The notes under the pieces are model-generated. The model saw only the letters and a list, made by a program, of their open reading frames with translations. It made no database searches and was not told the origin of the DNA. From Streptomyces pactum (GTDB taxonomy: Bacteria > Actinomycetota > Actinomycetes > Streptomycetales > Streptomycetaceae): 64,000 bases of DNA. Below, in pieces: positions 17,483 through 27,456 of the stretch. The stretch is taken from the NCBI RefSeq assembly GCF_016031615.1, contig NZ_JACYXC010000001.1, positions 6,448,001-6,512,000 of the forward strand, given 5' to 3'. The translations under genes were made by a program, and so were the position numbers. Numbering within the stretch: the first letter of the stretch is position 1; each line of letters starts with the position of its first letter.

Positions 17483-20151
17483 TGGAGTCGGCTGAAATCC
17501 GCCGCCGCTGGCTGCGCTTCTTCGAGGAGCGCGGGCACACCGTCGTGCCGTCGGCGTCGCTCATCGCGGACGACCCGACGCTGCTGCTGGTCCCCGCGGG
17601 CATGGTCCCCTTCAAGCCCTACTTCCTCGGCGAGGTCAAGCCGCCGTTCGACCGCGCCACCAGCGTGCAGAAGTGCGTCCGCACCCCGGACATCGAGGAG
17701 GTCGGCAAGACCACCCGGCACGGCACCTTCTTCCAGATGTGCGGCAACTTCTCCTTCGGCGACTACTTCAAGGAAGGCGCCATCAAGCTCGCCTGGGAGC
17801 TGCTGACCACCCCGGTGGCCGACGGCGGCTACGGGCTGGAGCCCGAGCGGCTGTGGATCACCGTCTACCAGGAGGACGACGAGGCCGAGCGCATCTGGCG
17901 CGACGTGATCGGCGTGCCCGCCGAGCGCATCCAGCGCCTCGGCATGGGCCCCAACTTCTGGTCCATGGGCGTGCCCGGCCCGTGCGGCCCCTGCTCGGAG
18001 ATCAACTACGACCGCGGTCCGGAATTCGGCGTGGAGGGCGGCCCGGCCGTCAACGACGAGCGCTACGTGGAGATCTGGAACCTGGTCTTCATGCAGTACG
18101 AGCGCGGCGAGGGCTCGGGCAAGGAGGACTTCCCGATCCTCGGTGACCTGCCGAGCAAGAACATCGACACCGGCCTCGGCCTGGAACGCCTCGCCATGAT
18201 CCTGCAGGGCGTGCGGAACATGTACGAGACCGACACCCTGCGCGTGGTGATGGACACCGCCACCGAGCTCACCGGCGTCCGCTACGGCGCCGACGACGCC
18301 TCGGACGTCTCGCTCCGCGTGGTCGCCGACCACCTGCGCACCTCGGTGATGCTCATCGGCGACGGCGTCACCCCCGGCAACGAGGGCCGCGGCTACGTGC
18401 TGCGCCGCATCATGCGCCGGGCCATCCGCAACATGCGGCTGCTGGGCGCCACCGAGCCGGTCATCGGCCGGCTGGTCGACACGGTCATCGGCACCATGGG
18501 GGAGCAGTACCCGGAGCTGATCACCGACCGCAAGCGCATCGAGACGGTCGCGCTCGCCGAGGAGGCCGCCTTCCTCAAGACCCTCAAGGCCGGCACCAAC
18601 ATCCTCGACACCGCCGTCACCGAGACCAAGGCCGCCGGCGGCACCGTCCTCCCGGGCGACAAGGCGTTCCTGCTCCACGACACCTGGGGCTTCCCGATCG
18701 ACCTCACCCTGGAGATGGCCTCCGAGCAGGGCCTGTCCGTGGACGAGGAGGGCTTCCGCCGCCTGATGAAGGAGCAGCGGGAGCGCGCCAAGGCCGACGC
18801 CCAGGCGAAGAAGACCGGCCACGCCGACCTGACGGCGTACCGGGAGATCGCCGACACCGCCGGCGCCACCGACTTCACCGGCTACACCACCACCGAGAGC
18901 GAGTCCACCGTGGTGGGCCTGCTGGTGGACGGCGTGCCGTCCCCCGCGGCCTCCGAGGGCGACGAGGTCGAGGTCATCCTCGACCGCACTCCCTTCTACG
19001 CCGAGGGCGGCGGCCAGATCGGTGACTCCGGCCGGATCCGGCTGGACTCCGGTGCCGTCATCGAGGTGCGTGACGTCCAGAAGCCGGTGCCCGGCGTGCA
19101 CGTGCACAAGGGCACCGTCCAGGTCGGCGAGGTCACCGTGGGCGCCGCCGCCTACGCGGCCATCGACGTGCGCCGCCGGCGCGCCATCGCCCGCGCCCAC
19201 AGCGCCACCCACCTGACCCACCAGGCGCTGCGCGACGCCCTGGGCCCGACCGCCGCCCAGGCCGGTTCGGAGAACCAGCCCGGCCGCTTCCGCTTCGACT
19301 TCGGCTCCCCGAGCGCCGTGCCCACCACGGTCCTCACCGACGTCGAGCAGAAGATCAACGAGGTGCTCGCCCGCGAGCTGGACGTCCAGGCCGAGGTGAT
19401 GAGCCTGGACGAGGCGAAGAAGCAGGGCGCCATCGCCGAGTTCGGCGAGAAGTACGGCGAGCGGGTGCGGGTCGTCACCATCGGCGACTTCTCCAAGGAG
19501 CTGTGCGGCGGCACCCATGTGCACAACACCGCCCAGCTGGGCCTGGTGAAGCTGCTCGGCGAGTCGTCGATCGGTTCCGGCGTGCGCCGGATCGAGGCCC
19601 TGGTGGGCGTGGACGCGTACAACTTCCTGGCCCGCGAGGCCACCGTGGTCTCCCAGCTGACCGGCCTGCTCAAGGGCCGGTCCGAGGAGCTGCCGGAGCG
19701 GGTCGCCGGGATGCTCGCCAAGCTCAAGGACGCCGAGAAGGAGATCGAGAAGTTCCGCGCGGAGAAGGTGCTCGCCGCCGCCGCCGGGCTCGCCGAGAGC
19801 GCCCGTGACGTCCACGGGGTGGCCCTGGTGACCGGCCAGGTGCCCGACGGCACCGGCGCCGACGACCTGCGCAAGCTGGTGCTGGACGTGCGGGGCCGCA
19901 TCCAGGGCGGCCGGCCCGCCGTGGTGGCCCTGTTCACCACCGCCAACGGACGCCCGCTGACCGTCATCGCCACCAACGAGGCGGCCCGCGAGCGGGGCCT
20001 GAAGGCCGGTGACCTGGTCCGTACCGCCGCCAAGACCCTCGGCGGCGGAGGCGGCGGCAAGCCGGACGTCGCCCAGGGCGGTGGCCAGAACCCGCAGGCC
20101 GTCGGCGAGGCCATCGAGGCCGTCGAACGACTCGTGGCCGAGCGGGCATGA
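17482..20151 (+). CDS. alaS: Alanyl-tRNA synthetase
   Basis: This full-length 889-residue AlaRS has the class II core at the N-terminus (RHGTFFQMCGNFSFGDYFK) and the editing domain with zinc ligands His573 and His577 (HSATH) and Cys675/His679 (CGGTH). The C-terminal C-Ala domain is Gly-rich near the end (GGGGGGKPDVAQGGG). It charges tRNA-Ala and clears Ser/Gly mischarging. It overlaps the upstream gene by 1 bp and ruvX by 4 bp (ATGA). Confidence 0.97.
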   Translation: MESAEIRRRWLRFFEERGHTVVPSASLIADDPTLLLVPAGMVPFKPYFLGEVKPPFDRATSVQKCVRTPDIEEVGKTTRHGTFFQMCGNFSFGDYFKEGAIKLAWELLTTPVADGGYGLEPERLWITVYQEDDEAERIWRDVIGVPAERIQRLGMGPNFWSMGVPGPCGPCSEINYDRGPEFGVEGGPAVNDERYVEIWNLVFMQYERGEGSGKEDFPILGDLPSKNIDTGLGLERLAMILQGVRNMYETDTLRVVMDTATELTGVRYGADDASDVSLRVVADHLRTSVMLIGDGVTPGNEGRGYVLRRIMRRAIRNMRLLGATEPVIGRLVDTVIGTMGEQYPELITDRKRIETVALAEEAAFLKTLKAGTNILDTAVTETKAAGGTVLPGDKAFLLHDTWGFPIDLTLEMASEQGLSVDEEGFRRLMKEQRERAKADAQAKKTGHADLTAYREIADTAGATDFTGYTTTESESTVVGLLVDGVPSPAASEGDEVEVILDRTPFYAEGGGQIGDSGRIRLDSGAVIEVRDVQKPVPGVHVHKGTVQVGEVTVGAAAYAAIDVRRRRAIARAHSATHLTHQALRDALGPTAAQAGSENQPGRFRFDFGSPSAVPTTVLTDVEQKINEVLARELDVQAEVMSLDEAKKQGAIAEFGEKYGERVRVVTIGDFSKELCGGTHVHNTAQLGLVKLLGESSIGSGVRRIEALVGVDAYNFLAREATVVSQLTGLLKGRSEELPERVAGMLAKLKDAEKEIEKFRAEKVLAAAAGLAESARDVHGVALVTGQVPDGTGADDLRKLVLDVRGRIQGGRPAVVALFTTANGRPLTVIATNEAARERGLKAGDLVRTAAKTLGGGGGGKPDVAQGGGQNPQAVGEAIEAVERLVAERA

Positions 20152-20618
20152 GCCTGCGACGCGGCAGACGCATCGCGGTCGATGTCGGGGACGCCCGGAT
20201 CGGGGTCGCCTCGTGCGACCCCGACGGGATCCTCGCCACGCCGGTGGAGACCGTGCCGGGACGCGACGTCCCGGCCGCCCACCGGCGCCTGGCGGCGATC
20301 GTCGAGGAGTACGAGCCCATCGAGGTGGTGGTCGGGCTGCCCCGTTCGCTCAGCGGACGGGAGGGCCCGGCCGCGGCCAAGGTGCGCGCCTTCGCCCGGA
20401 CGCTGGCCCAGCGGGTCGCGCCGGTGCCGGTCCGGCTGGTGGACGAGCGGATGACCACGGTCACCGCCGCCCAGTCCATGCGGGCCTCCGGGGTGAGCGC
20501 CAAGAAGGGGCGGGCGTCGGTCGATCAGGCCGCCGCCGTGGTGATCCTGCAGAACGCGCTGGAGACCGAACGGGTGTCCGGCGAGCCTCCCGGCGAGGGC
20601 GTCGAAGTGGTCATCTGA
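20148..20618 (+). CDS. ruvX: Holliday junction resolvase-like protein RuvX (YqgF)
   Basis: This 156-residue RNase H-fold protein carries the acidic motif VDVGDARIGVA near the N-terminus, VVVGLPRSLSGREGPAA, and VRLVDERMTTVTA, all characteristic of YqgF/RuvX. Proposed roles are pre-16S rRNA 5' maturation and, less clearly, junction resolution. The start overlaps alaS by 4 bp. The alaS-ruvX-mltG-aroE order is conserved in actinobacteria. Confidence 0.93.
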   Translation: MSLRRGRRIAVDVGDARIGVASCDPDGILATPVETVPGRDVPAAHRRLAAIVEEYEPIEVVVGLPRSLSGREGPAAAKVRAFARTLAQRVAPVPVRLVDERMTTVTAAQSMRASGVSAKKGRASVDQAAAVVILQNALETERVSGEPPGEGVEVVI

Positions 20619-20717
20619 TCGCGATACGGTAACGTTCCGCGCGTCCAGGGCAGCCGCACGCCCCCGCGCCACCGGCGCACGCGACCCCGGCTGCCGTCAC
20701 GCGGCACTAGGGGATCG

Positions 20718-22677
20718 ATGACTGAGTATGGCCGGGGCCCCGGCTCCCAACCGTGGCCCCCCGAGGACCCGTCCTCCGCACCCGGCTACGGGCAGCAAGG
20801 ACCCGGGGACCCGGGATGGGACGGACAGCGGCCCGGGGCCGGTCACGATCCGTACGCCGGGGCCGGCCACGATCCCTACGCGGGTGATCCGCTGGGTCCC
20901 TCCGGTCATCCGCAGGACCCCTACGGGGACCCGCACGCGGGTTCCTACCCCTCGCCGGAGTACTCCAACCATCCGGGGCAGGGGCACTGGGACGGGGCGC
21001 AGGCGGGCCACGGCCAGGACCCCTACGGGGCGGGCGCCCCGTACGGTGACGGCACGGCCGGCCAGGGGCAGACGCCCTACGACGACGGCACGGCCGGGAC
21101 CGGGCCGTCGCACGGGCAGGCGCACTACGGCGGCTGGGACCCCGGGTACGGCGGGAGCGACCCCACCGACCCGTACCAGCAGCCGGTCGACCCGCACACC
21201 GGCGCCCAGCCGGACCACTACGCCACCGCGGACGCCTACCCGCCCCCCGGTCCCCCCCGGCGGCGGGCAGCCGGAGCCCCCACCACCCGGGCCACGGGTA
21301 CCCTGGAACAGGGCGGGGGCCCAGGACCCGTACCAGGATCCGGACCACGAGGCAGGCCGCCCCGGCGGTGAGCCCGAGCCGGCGGGCGTCGCCACCGGTC
21401 ACGACCGGGGCGCGGACCACGACGCGGCCCCGGGCCACGACCCGGCCGGCGGGACCGCCGGGGCACGGACCGCCCGCCGCTCCCTCCTCCCGGCGGACAT
21501 CGAGGACACCGCGGACACCGAGGACGCCGAAGGCGACGAGGACGACGGTGCCGGTGACGGGCGGTCCGCGGGCGGGGGCCGGGACCGCCGGGGCAAGAAA
21601 CGGCGCAACGGGCTGGCCTGCCTGGTCGTCGCCGTGGTGCTCACCGGCTTCGCCGGCGGCGTCGCCTACTTCGGCTACGACCTGTACCAGAGCCACTTCG
21701 GCTCCCCGCCGGACTACTCCGGGCAGGGCAGCGGCGAGGTCGCCGTCGAGATCCCGGACGGCGCCGGGGTCGCCGACATCGGCAACATCCTCAAGGGCCA
21801 GGGCGTGGTCAAGAGCACCGACGCCTTCATCGAGGCGGCCAACAGCCACCCCAAGGGGGGCAGCATCCAGCCCGGCGCCTACACCCTCCGCAAGGAGATG
21901 TCCGCCGAGGCCGCGGTGCGGATGATGACCGACCCGGCCAGCATGAACGCCCTGATCGTCACCGAGGGCATGCGCAACGTCCAGGTCTACGCCGCCATCG
22001 ACAAGAAGATCGGCCTGCCCGCGGGCACCACCGCCGGGGTCGCCGAGCGGGAGGCGGACAACCTCGGACTGCCGGCGTGGGCCGAGCCCCACGCCCAGGT
22101 CAAGGATCCCCTGGAGGGCTTCCTCTACCCGGCCCGCTACAGCGTCGGCAAGGACGCCAAGCCCGAGGCCGTGCTCCGCGACATGGTCAGGCACGCCACC
22201 AAGGAGTACGCCGAGCACGACCTGGCCGGCAAGGCCGAGGAGCTGGGTCTGGACTCGCCGCTGGAACTGGTCACGGTGGCCAGCCTGGTGCAGGCCGAGG
22301 GCGTCACCTCGGACGACTTCCGCAAGATGTCCGAAGTCATCTACAACCGCCTCAAGCCGGATAATGTGGAGACGGTCGGCAAGCTCCAGTTCGACTCGAC
22401 GTACAACTACGCCAAGAACCAGAGCAAGATCGACATCACGCTGGAAGAGATCAAGAACCTCGACCACCCCTACAACACCTACTACTACCGGGGACTGCCG
22501 CCGGGACCGATCGGGAACCCGGGCGCGGAGGCGCTGGAGGCGGCCCAGGAACCGACCCACGACGGCTGGTACTACTTCATCTCCCTGGACGGCAGGACCA
22601 CGAAGTTCACCAAGACCTACGCCGAGCACGATCGGCTGGTCGACGAGTTCAACGAGCGTCGGCGGAAGAACGACTGA
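20718..22677 (+). CDS. mltG: Endolytic transglycosylase MltG, with an apparent frameshift in the N-terminal tail
   Basis: MltG cleaves nascent glycan strands at the membrane. The N-terminus (from ATG 20718) is a Gly/Asp/Pro/Tyr-rich cytoplasmic tail with GHDPYAGAGHDPYAG repeats; this frame stops at 21371. The rest is in the next frame: basic stop-transfer, one TM helix (LACLVVAVVLTGFAGGVAYF), a LysM-like region, and the YceG domain with SLVQAEG (catalytic Glu), ending at 22677. Removing one C from the C7 run at 21252-21258 joins the frames (PPGPPGGGQPEPPPPG). The catalytic domain is intact. It overlaps aroE by 1 bp. Confidence 0.85.
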
Positions 22678-23513
22678 TGACGTACACCCACCGGGCGGCG
22701 GTCCTCGGGTCACCGATCGCCCACTCCCTCTCGCCGGTGCTGCACCGCGCCGCCTACGCCGACCTCGGCCTGGCCGGGTGGACCTACCACCGGTTCGACG
22801 TGGACGAGCGCGCCCTGCCCGAGTTCGTCACCGGACTGGACCGCCGGGTCTGGGCCGGGCTGTCGCTGACCATGCCGCTCAAGCGGGCGGTCATCCCGCT
22901 GCTGGACGAGATCAGCGAGCCGGCGGCCGCGGTGGAGGCGGTCAACACCGTGGTCTTCACCGGGGACGGCCGGGCGCTCGGGGACAACACCGACATCCCC
23001 GGGATGACGGCGGCGCTCGCCGAGCACGGGGTGGAGAAGGCCGAGTGGGCCGCGGTGCTCGGGGCCGGTGCCACCGCGTCGTCCGCGCTCGCCGCGCTGG
23101 CCCGGATCTGCCCCGGCGAGGTCGGCGTCTACGTCCGCAACCCCGAGCGGGCCGCCGAGATGCGCCGCTGGGCCGACCGGCTGGGCATGGTGGTGCGCAT
23201 CGCGGACTGGGCCGACGCGGCCGAGGCGCTGGACGCCCCGCTGGTGGTCGCCACCACCCCGGCGGGCGCCACCGACGCGCTCGCGGGGGCCGTCCCGGAG
23301 CACCCGGGGGCGCTCTTCGACGTGCTCTACGACCCCTGGCCGACCCCGCTGGCCGCCGCCTGGTCGGCGCGGGGCGGCACCGTGGTGGGCGGACTGGACC
23401 TCCTGGTCCACCAGGCGGTGCTCCAGGTCGAGCAGATGACCGGCCGCGCGCCGGCCCCGCTGGAGGCGATGCGCGCCGCGGGCGAGGCGGCGCTCGCCGC
23501 CCGGCACGGCTGA
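22677..23513 (+). CDS. aroE: Shikimate dehydrogenase
   Basis: This 278-residue enzyme carries out NADPH-dependent reduction of 3-dehydroshikimate to shikimate. The substrate-binding segment VLGSPIAHSLSPVLHRAAY is at the N-terminus, SLTMPLKRAVIPLLD carries the catalytic Lys, and the nucleotide-binding part contains VLGAGATASSALAAL. The ATG overlaps the mltG stop (TGATG). A strong terminator follows, so it is separated transcriptionally from aroCKBQ. Confidence 0.95.
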   Translation: MTYTHRAAVLGSPIAHSLSPVLHRAAYADLGLAGWTYHRFDVDERALPEFVTGLDRRVWAGLSLTMPLKRAVIPLLDEISEPAAAVEAVNTVVFTGDGRALGDNTDIPGMTAALAEHGVEKAEWAAVLGAGATASSALAALARICPGEVGVYVRNPERAAEMRRWADRLGMVVRIADWADAAEALDAPLVVATTPAGATDALAGAVPEHPGALFDVLYDPWPTPLAAAWSARGGTVVGGLDLLVHQAVLQVEQMTGRAPAPLEAMRAAGEAALAARHG

Positions 23514-23526
23514 CGGACGGCGTCCG

Positions 23527-23578
23527 GGACGGGAGCGGCCGGGCGGGGGGGCGAACCCTCGCCCGGCCGCTCCCGTCC
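23527..23578 (+). terminator. Terminator after aroE
   Basis: A perfect 19-bp inverted repeat, GGACGGGAGCGGCCGGGCG at 23527-23545 and its complement at 23560-23578, encloses a 14-nt loop and begins 14 bp after the aroE stop. Confidence 0.8.
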
Positions 23579-23746
23579 TGCCACCCGGGGCCCGCGCCCG
23601 GCCGTCCCTCCTGCCGGACGCCCGGTCCACGTGCTGAGACCCTGTCCTGACCGCCGCGAACGGCATGGGAGGATCGGAGGCGGCGGGCCAGGGCCGCGCA
23701 CCCGGAGCGCCGCCTACCGCTGAGGGCGCGAGCAAGAGGAGCACCG

Positions 23747-24931
23747 TTGAGCAGGTTGCGCTGGCTGACCGCGGGGGAGTCGCACGGCCCCGCACTGGTG
23801 GCGACGCTGGAGGGGCTGCCGGCCGGGGTGCCGGTCAGCACCGGGATGGTGGCGGACGCCCTGGCCCGGCGGCGGCTCGGCTACGGCCGCGGTGCCCGGA
23901 TGAAGTTCGAGCGGGACGAGGTCACCTTCCTCGGCGGTGTCCGGCACGGCCGTACCCTCGGCAGCCCGGTGGCCATCATGGTCGGCAACACCGAGTGGCC
24001 CAAGTGGGAGCAGGTCATGGCGGCCGACCCGGTCGATCCCGAGGTGCTGGCCGGGCTCGCCCGGAACGCGCCGCTGACCCGGCCCCGCCCCGGCCACGCG
24101 GACCTCGCCGGGATGCAGAAGTACGGCTTCGACGAGGCCCGCCCGGTCCTGGAGCGCGCCAGCGCCCGGGAGACCGCGGCCCGGGTCGCGCTCGGCGCGG
24201 TGGCCCGCTCGTACCTCAAGGAGACCGCCGGCATCGAGATCGTCTCGCACGTGGTGGAGCTGGCCGGTGCCAAGGCGCCCTACGGCCTGCACCCCGTCCC
24301 CGCCGACGTGGACCGGCTCGACGCCGACCCGGTGCGCTGCCTGGACGCCGACGCGAGCAAGGCGATGGTCGCCGAGATCGACCGGGCCCACAAGGACGGC
24401 GACACCCTGGGCGGTGTGGTCGAGGTGCTGGCGTACGGCGTGCCGGTGGGCCTGGGCTCGCACGTGCACTGGGACCGCCGGCTGGACGCCCGGCTGGCCG
24501 CGGCGCTCATGGGCATCCAGGCGATCAAGGGCGTGGAGGTCGGCGACGGCTTCGACCTGGCCCGGGTCCCCGGCTCCCAGGCGCACGACGAGATCGTCAC
24601 CACCCCCGAGGGCATCCGGCGGACCTCCGGGCGCTCCGGCGGTACCGAAGGCGGCCTGACCACCGGCGAGCTGCTGCGGGTGCGGGCCGCGATGAAGCCC
24701 ATCGCCACCGTGCCCCGGGCGCTGGCCACCGTCGACGTCACCACCGGCGAACCGGCCCAGGCCCACCACCAGCGCTCCGACGTGTGCGCGGTGCCGGCGG
24801 CCGGCATCGTCGCCGAGGCCATGGTGGCGCTGGTGCTCGCCGACGCGGTGGCCGAGAAGTTCGGCGGCGACAGCGTCACCGAGACGCGGCGCAACGTGCG
24901 CGGCTACCTCGACCACCTCGCCATCCGATGA
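23747..24931 (+). CDS. aroC: Chorismate synthase
   Basis: This 394-residue FMN-dependent enzyme converts EPSP to chorismate. Family signatures seen are RWLTAGESHGPALVATLEG at the N-terminus, the RPGHADLAGMQKYG region, and GRSGGTEGGLTTGE with RAAMKPI near residue 310. The start is TTG at 23747 with AGAGGAG upstream. The stop overlaps aroK (ATGA). It is the first gene of the aroC-K-B-Q operon. Confidence 0.96.
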   Translation: MSRLRWLTAGESHGPALVATLEGLPAGVPVSTGMVADALARRRLGYGRGARMKFERDEVTFLGGVRHGRTLGSPVAIMVGNTEWPKWEQVMAADPVDPEVLAGLARNAPLTRPRPGHADLAGMQKYGFDEARPVLERASARETAARVALGAVARSYLKETAGIEIVSHVVELAGAKAPYGLHPVPADVDRLDADPVRCLDADASKAMVAEIDRAHKDGDTLGGVVEVLAYGVPVGLGSHVHWDRRLDARLAAALMGIQAIKGVEVGDGFDLARVPGSQAHDEIVTTPEGIRRTSGRSGGTEGGLTTGELLRVRAAMKPIATVPRALATVDVTTGEPAQAHHQRSDVCAVPAAGIVAEAMVALVLADAVAEKFGGDSVTETRRNVRGYLDHLAIR

Positions 24932-25443
24932 CCGGCCCGGCGGTCATCCTGGTCGGGCCGATGGGCGCGGGCAAGACCACCGTGGGGCGGCTGCTCGCCG
25001 AACGGCTGGACACCGGCTTCCGGGACACCGACGCCGACATCGTCGCGGCCACCGGCAAGGAGATCTCGGCGATCTTCATCGACGACGGCGAGCCGCACTT
25101 CCGCGAGCTGGAACGGCGGGCGGTGCGGGAGGCGGTCGCCGGGCACACCGGCGTACTGGCCCTCGGCGGCGGCGCGGTCATGGACGAGGGCACCCGCGCG
25201 CTGCTCGCCGGCCGGCCGGTGGTCTTCCTGGAGATGGGCGTCGCCGAGGCCGTCCGGCGGACCGGGCTGGACGCCCCGCGCCCGCTGCTGGCGGTCAACC
25301 CCCGGCAGGCCTGGCGCGAGCTGATGGAGCGGCGCCGCCCCTTCTACACCGAGGTGGCGCGGACCGTGGTCTCCACCGAGGGCCGTACCCCCGAGGAGGT
25401 CGCCGACGCGATCCTCGACGCACTCGAACTGAGGAAGGCATGA
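24928..25443 (+). CDS. aroK: Shikimate kinase
   Basis: This 171-residue P-loop kinase phosphorylates shikimate at the 3-hydroxyl. The Walker A is GPMGAGKTT (10-18); it also shows DTDADIVAATGKEI, the shikimate-binding ALGGGAVMDE, and a lid region with RRPFYTEVA. Four-base overlaps with aroC (ATGA) and aroB (ATGA) indicate tight coupling. Confidence 0.95.
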   Translation: MTGPAVILVGPMGAGKTTVGRLLAERLDTGFRDTDADIVAATGKEISAIFIDDGEPHFRELERRAVREAVAGHTGVLALGGGAVMDEGTRALLAGRPVVFLEMGVAEAVRRTGLDAPRPLLAVNPRQAWRELMERRRPFYTEVARTVVSTEGRTPEEVADAILDALELRKA

Positions 25444-26528
25444 CCAACACACCCATCCGTATCCAGGTCGGCGGCACCGCGGGCAGCGATCCCTACGAGG
25501 TGCTCGTCGGCCGGCAGCTCCTGGGCGAGCTGCCCGGTCTCATCGGTGCGGCGAAGAGGGTCGCGGTACTCCACCCGGAGGCGCTCGCGGAGACCGGTGA
25601 GGCGGTCCGGCAGGACCTCGCCGACCAGGGGTACGAGGCGATCGCGATCCAGCTGCCCAACGCAGAGGAGGCCAAGACCACCGAGGTCGCGGCGTACTGC
25701 TGGAAGGCGCTGGGCCAGACCGGCTTCACCCGCACCGACGTGATCGTCGGGGTCGGCGGCGGCGCCACCACCGACGTGGCCGGCTTCGTCGCCGCGTGCT
25801 GGCTGCGCGGGGTGCGCTGGGTCGCGGTGCCCACCACCGTGCTGGGCATGGTGGACGCGGCCGTCGGCGGCAAGACCGGGATCAACACCGCCGAGGGCAA
25901 GAACCTGGTGGGCGCCTTCCACCCGCCGGCCGGGGTGCTGTGCGACCTCGCCGCGCTGGAGTCGCTGCCGGTCAACGAGTACGTCAGCGGGCTCGCCGAG
26001 GTCATCAAGGCCGGCTTCATCGCCGACCCGGCGATCCTGGAGCTGATCGAGTCCGACCCGGCCGCCGCCCGCGACCCGCGCGGGCCGCACACCGCCGAGC
26101 TGATCGAGCGCTCCATCCGGGTGAAGGCCGAGGTGGTCTCCGCCGACCTCAAGGAGTCCGGGCCGCGGGAGATCCTCAACTACGGCCACACCCTGGCGCA
26201 CGCCATCGAGAAGAACGAGCGCTACAAGTGGCGGCACGGCGCCGCGGTCTCCGTCGGCATGGTCTTCGCCGCCGAGCTGGGCCGGCTCGCCGGCCGGTTG
26301 GACGACGCCACCGCGGACCGGCACCGTGCGGTGCTGGAGTCGGTGGGCCTGCCGCTGACCTACCGCGGCGACCAGTGGCCGCGGCTGCTGGAGACGATGA
26401 AGGTGGACAAGAAGTCCCGCGGCGACCGGTTGCGCTTCATCGTGCTGGACGGCCTGGCCAGGCCCACCGTGCTGGAGGCGCCGGACCCGGCGATGCTGCT
26501 CGCCGCCTACGGCGAGGTGTCCGCGTGA
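25440..26528 (+). CDS. aroB: 3-dehydroquinate synthase
   Basis: This 362-residue NAD- and metal-dependent enzyme forms 3-dehydroquinate from DAHP. Visible are the NAD-binding GVGGGATTDVAGFVAACWLRG, PTTVLGMVDAAVGGKTGIN, and the metal-ligand segment NYGHTLAHAIE. It overlaps aroK and aroQ by 4 bp each. Confidence 0.96.
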   Translation: MTNTPIRIQVGGTAGSDPYEVLVGRQLLGELPGLIGAAKRVAVLHPEALAETGEAVRQDLADQGYEAIAIQLPNAEEAKTTEVAAYCWKALGQTGFTRTDVIVGVGGGATTDVAGFVAACWLRGVRWVAVPTTVLGMVDAAVGGKTGINTAEGKNLVGAFHPPAGVLCDLAALESLPVNEYVSGLAEVIKAGFIADPAILELIESDPAAARDPRGPHTAELIERSIRVKAEVVSADLKESGPREILNYGHTLAHAIEKNERYKWRHGAAVSVGMVFAAELGRLAGRLDDATADRHRAVLESVGLPLTYRGDQWPRLLETMKVDKKSRGDRLRFIVLDGLARPTVLEAPDPAMLLAAYGEVSA

Positions 26529-26986
26529 GCGGCGCGCCGGCCGGTGCCCGGCAGCGGGTCCTGGTGCTCAACGGACCCAACCTGGGGCGGCTGGGCAGCC
26601 GCGAGCCGGACGTCTACGGCGCCACCTCCTACGCGGGGCTGGTGACCGAGTGCACCGCCCTCGGCGCCGAGCTGGGCCTGGACGTGGAGGTCCGGGAGAC
26701 CAACGACGAGGGCGAGATCATCCGCTGGCTGCACGAGGCGGCGGACGGCCGGATCCCGGTCGTGATCAACCCGGGCGCCTTCACCCACTACTCCTACGGG
26801 ATGCGGGACGCGGCGGCCCAGCGCACCGCGCCGCTGATCGAGGTGCACATCTCCAACCCGCACGCGCGCGAGGAGTTCCGTCACAACTCTGTCATCGCCG
26901 CGGTGGCCACCGGCACCGTCGCGGGCTTCGGAATCGGCTCCTACCGGCTGGCACTCCGCGCCCTGGCCGACGAACTGGCTGGTTGA
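26525..26986 (+). CDS. aroQ: Type II 3-dehydroquinate dehydratase
   Basis: This small (153-residue) type II enzyme dehydrates 3-dehydroquinate. It has VLNGPNLGRLGSREPDVYG (with catalytic Arg and Tyr), INPGAFTHYSYGMRDA, EVHISNPHAREEFRHNS and GFGIGSYRLAL. GTG 26525 overlaps the aroB stop. It completes a four-gene run for early-to-middle shikimate steps. Confidence 0.95.
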   Translation: MSGAPAGARQRVLVLNGPNLGRLGSREPDVYGATSYAGLVTECTALGAELGLDVEVRETNDEGEIIRWLHEAADGRIPVVINPGAFTHYSYGMRDAAAQRTAPLIEVHISNPHAREEFRHNSVIAAVATGTVAGFGIGSYRLALRALADELAG

Positions 26987-27456
26987 CGGCGTCCGGCGGG
27001 CGATGTTGGGTACGTGACGAACCGTCCCGGCCGCTCACACGGCGGCGGCCGGGGCGGGTACGGTTCGGTAGGGCCGGTCGGGTCGTGCGGTTCGCACGTC
27101 TGTACGCCCCTGCCGGGGAGTGCCGAGACGGCCCTCCCCCGCCCCACCCCGTCGCCTATCACCTTCAACGGAGCACCGGATGCAGCACGCAGTGGGCGGA
27201 CCGCTGCCACCACCTCACGGGCCAGGACAGCGACCGGGTGTCGGCTGGACCCAGGGTGCGAGCCATCATCCTGTTCCGCCGCCGGCCCACCCGGCGCCGG
27301 CCCCCCGGCGGGCCCGCGCACCACGGGCACCCGGCCCGCCGCCGCCCGGACCGGGTCATCCTGCCGGACCGCCGGTCCACCCCGGCCACCCGGCGCCGCA
27401 CCCCGCCCCTGCCCGCGCCGGCGGCACCACCGGCCGCCGGGCCGGTGGAGACCTCG
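26987..27456 (+). other. Interval before the P-loop gene, possibly holding its Pro/His-rich N-terminus
   Basis: No complete gene was found. An ATG at 27180, preceded by ACGGAGC, opens a frame reading MQHAVGGPLPPPHGPGQRPG and a Pro/His-rich stretch, which resembles the N-terminus of the downstream ATPase in other Streptomyces. It is out of frame with that gene, and G/C-run indels (for example the C6 run at 27301-27306) could account for this. The 27020-27110 part is GC-rich without a recognisable promoter. Confidence 0.4.

Noticed and set aside
15664..19815. 1383-codon antisense frame over rpsD-alaS
   Set aside because: Same GC artefact; it covers several well-recognised genes on the other strand.
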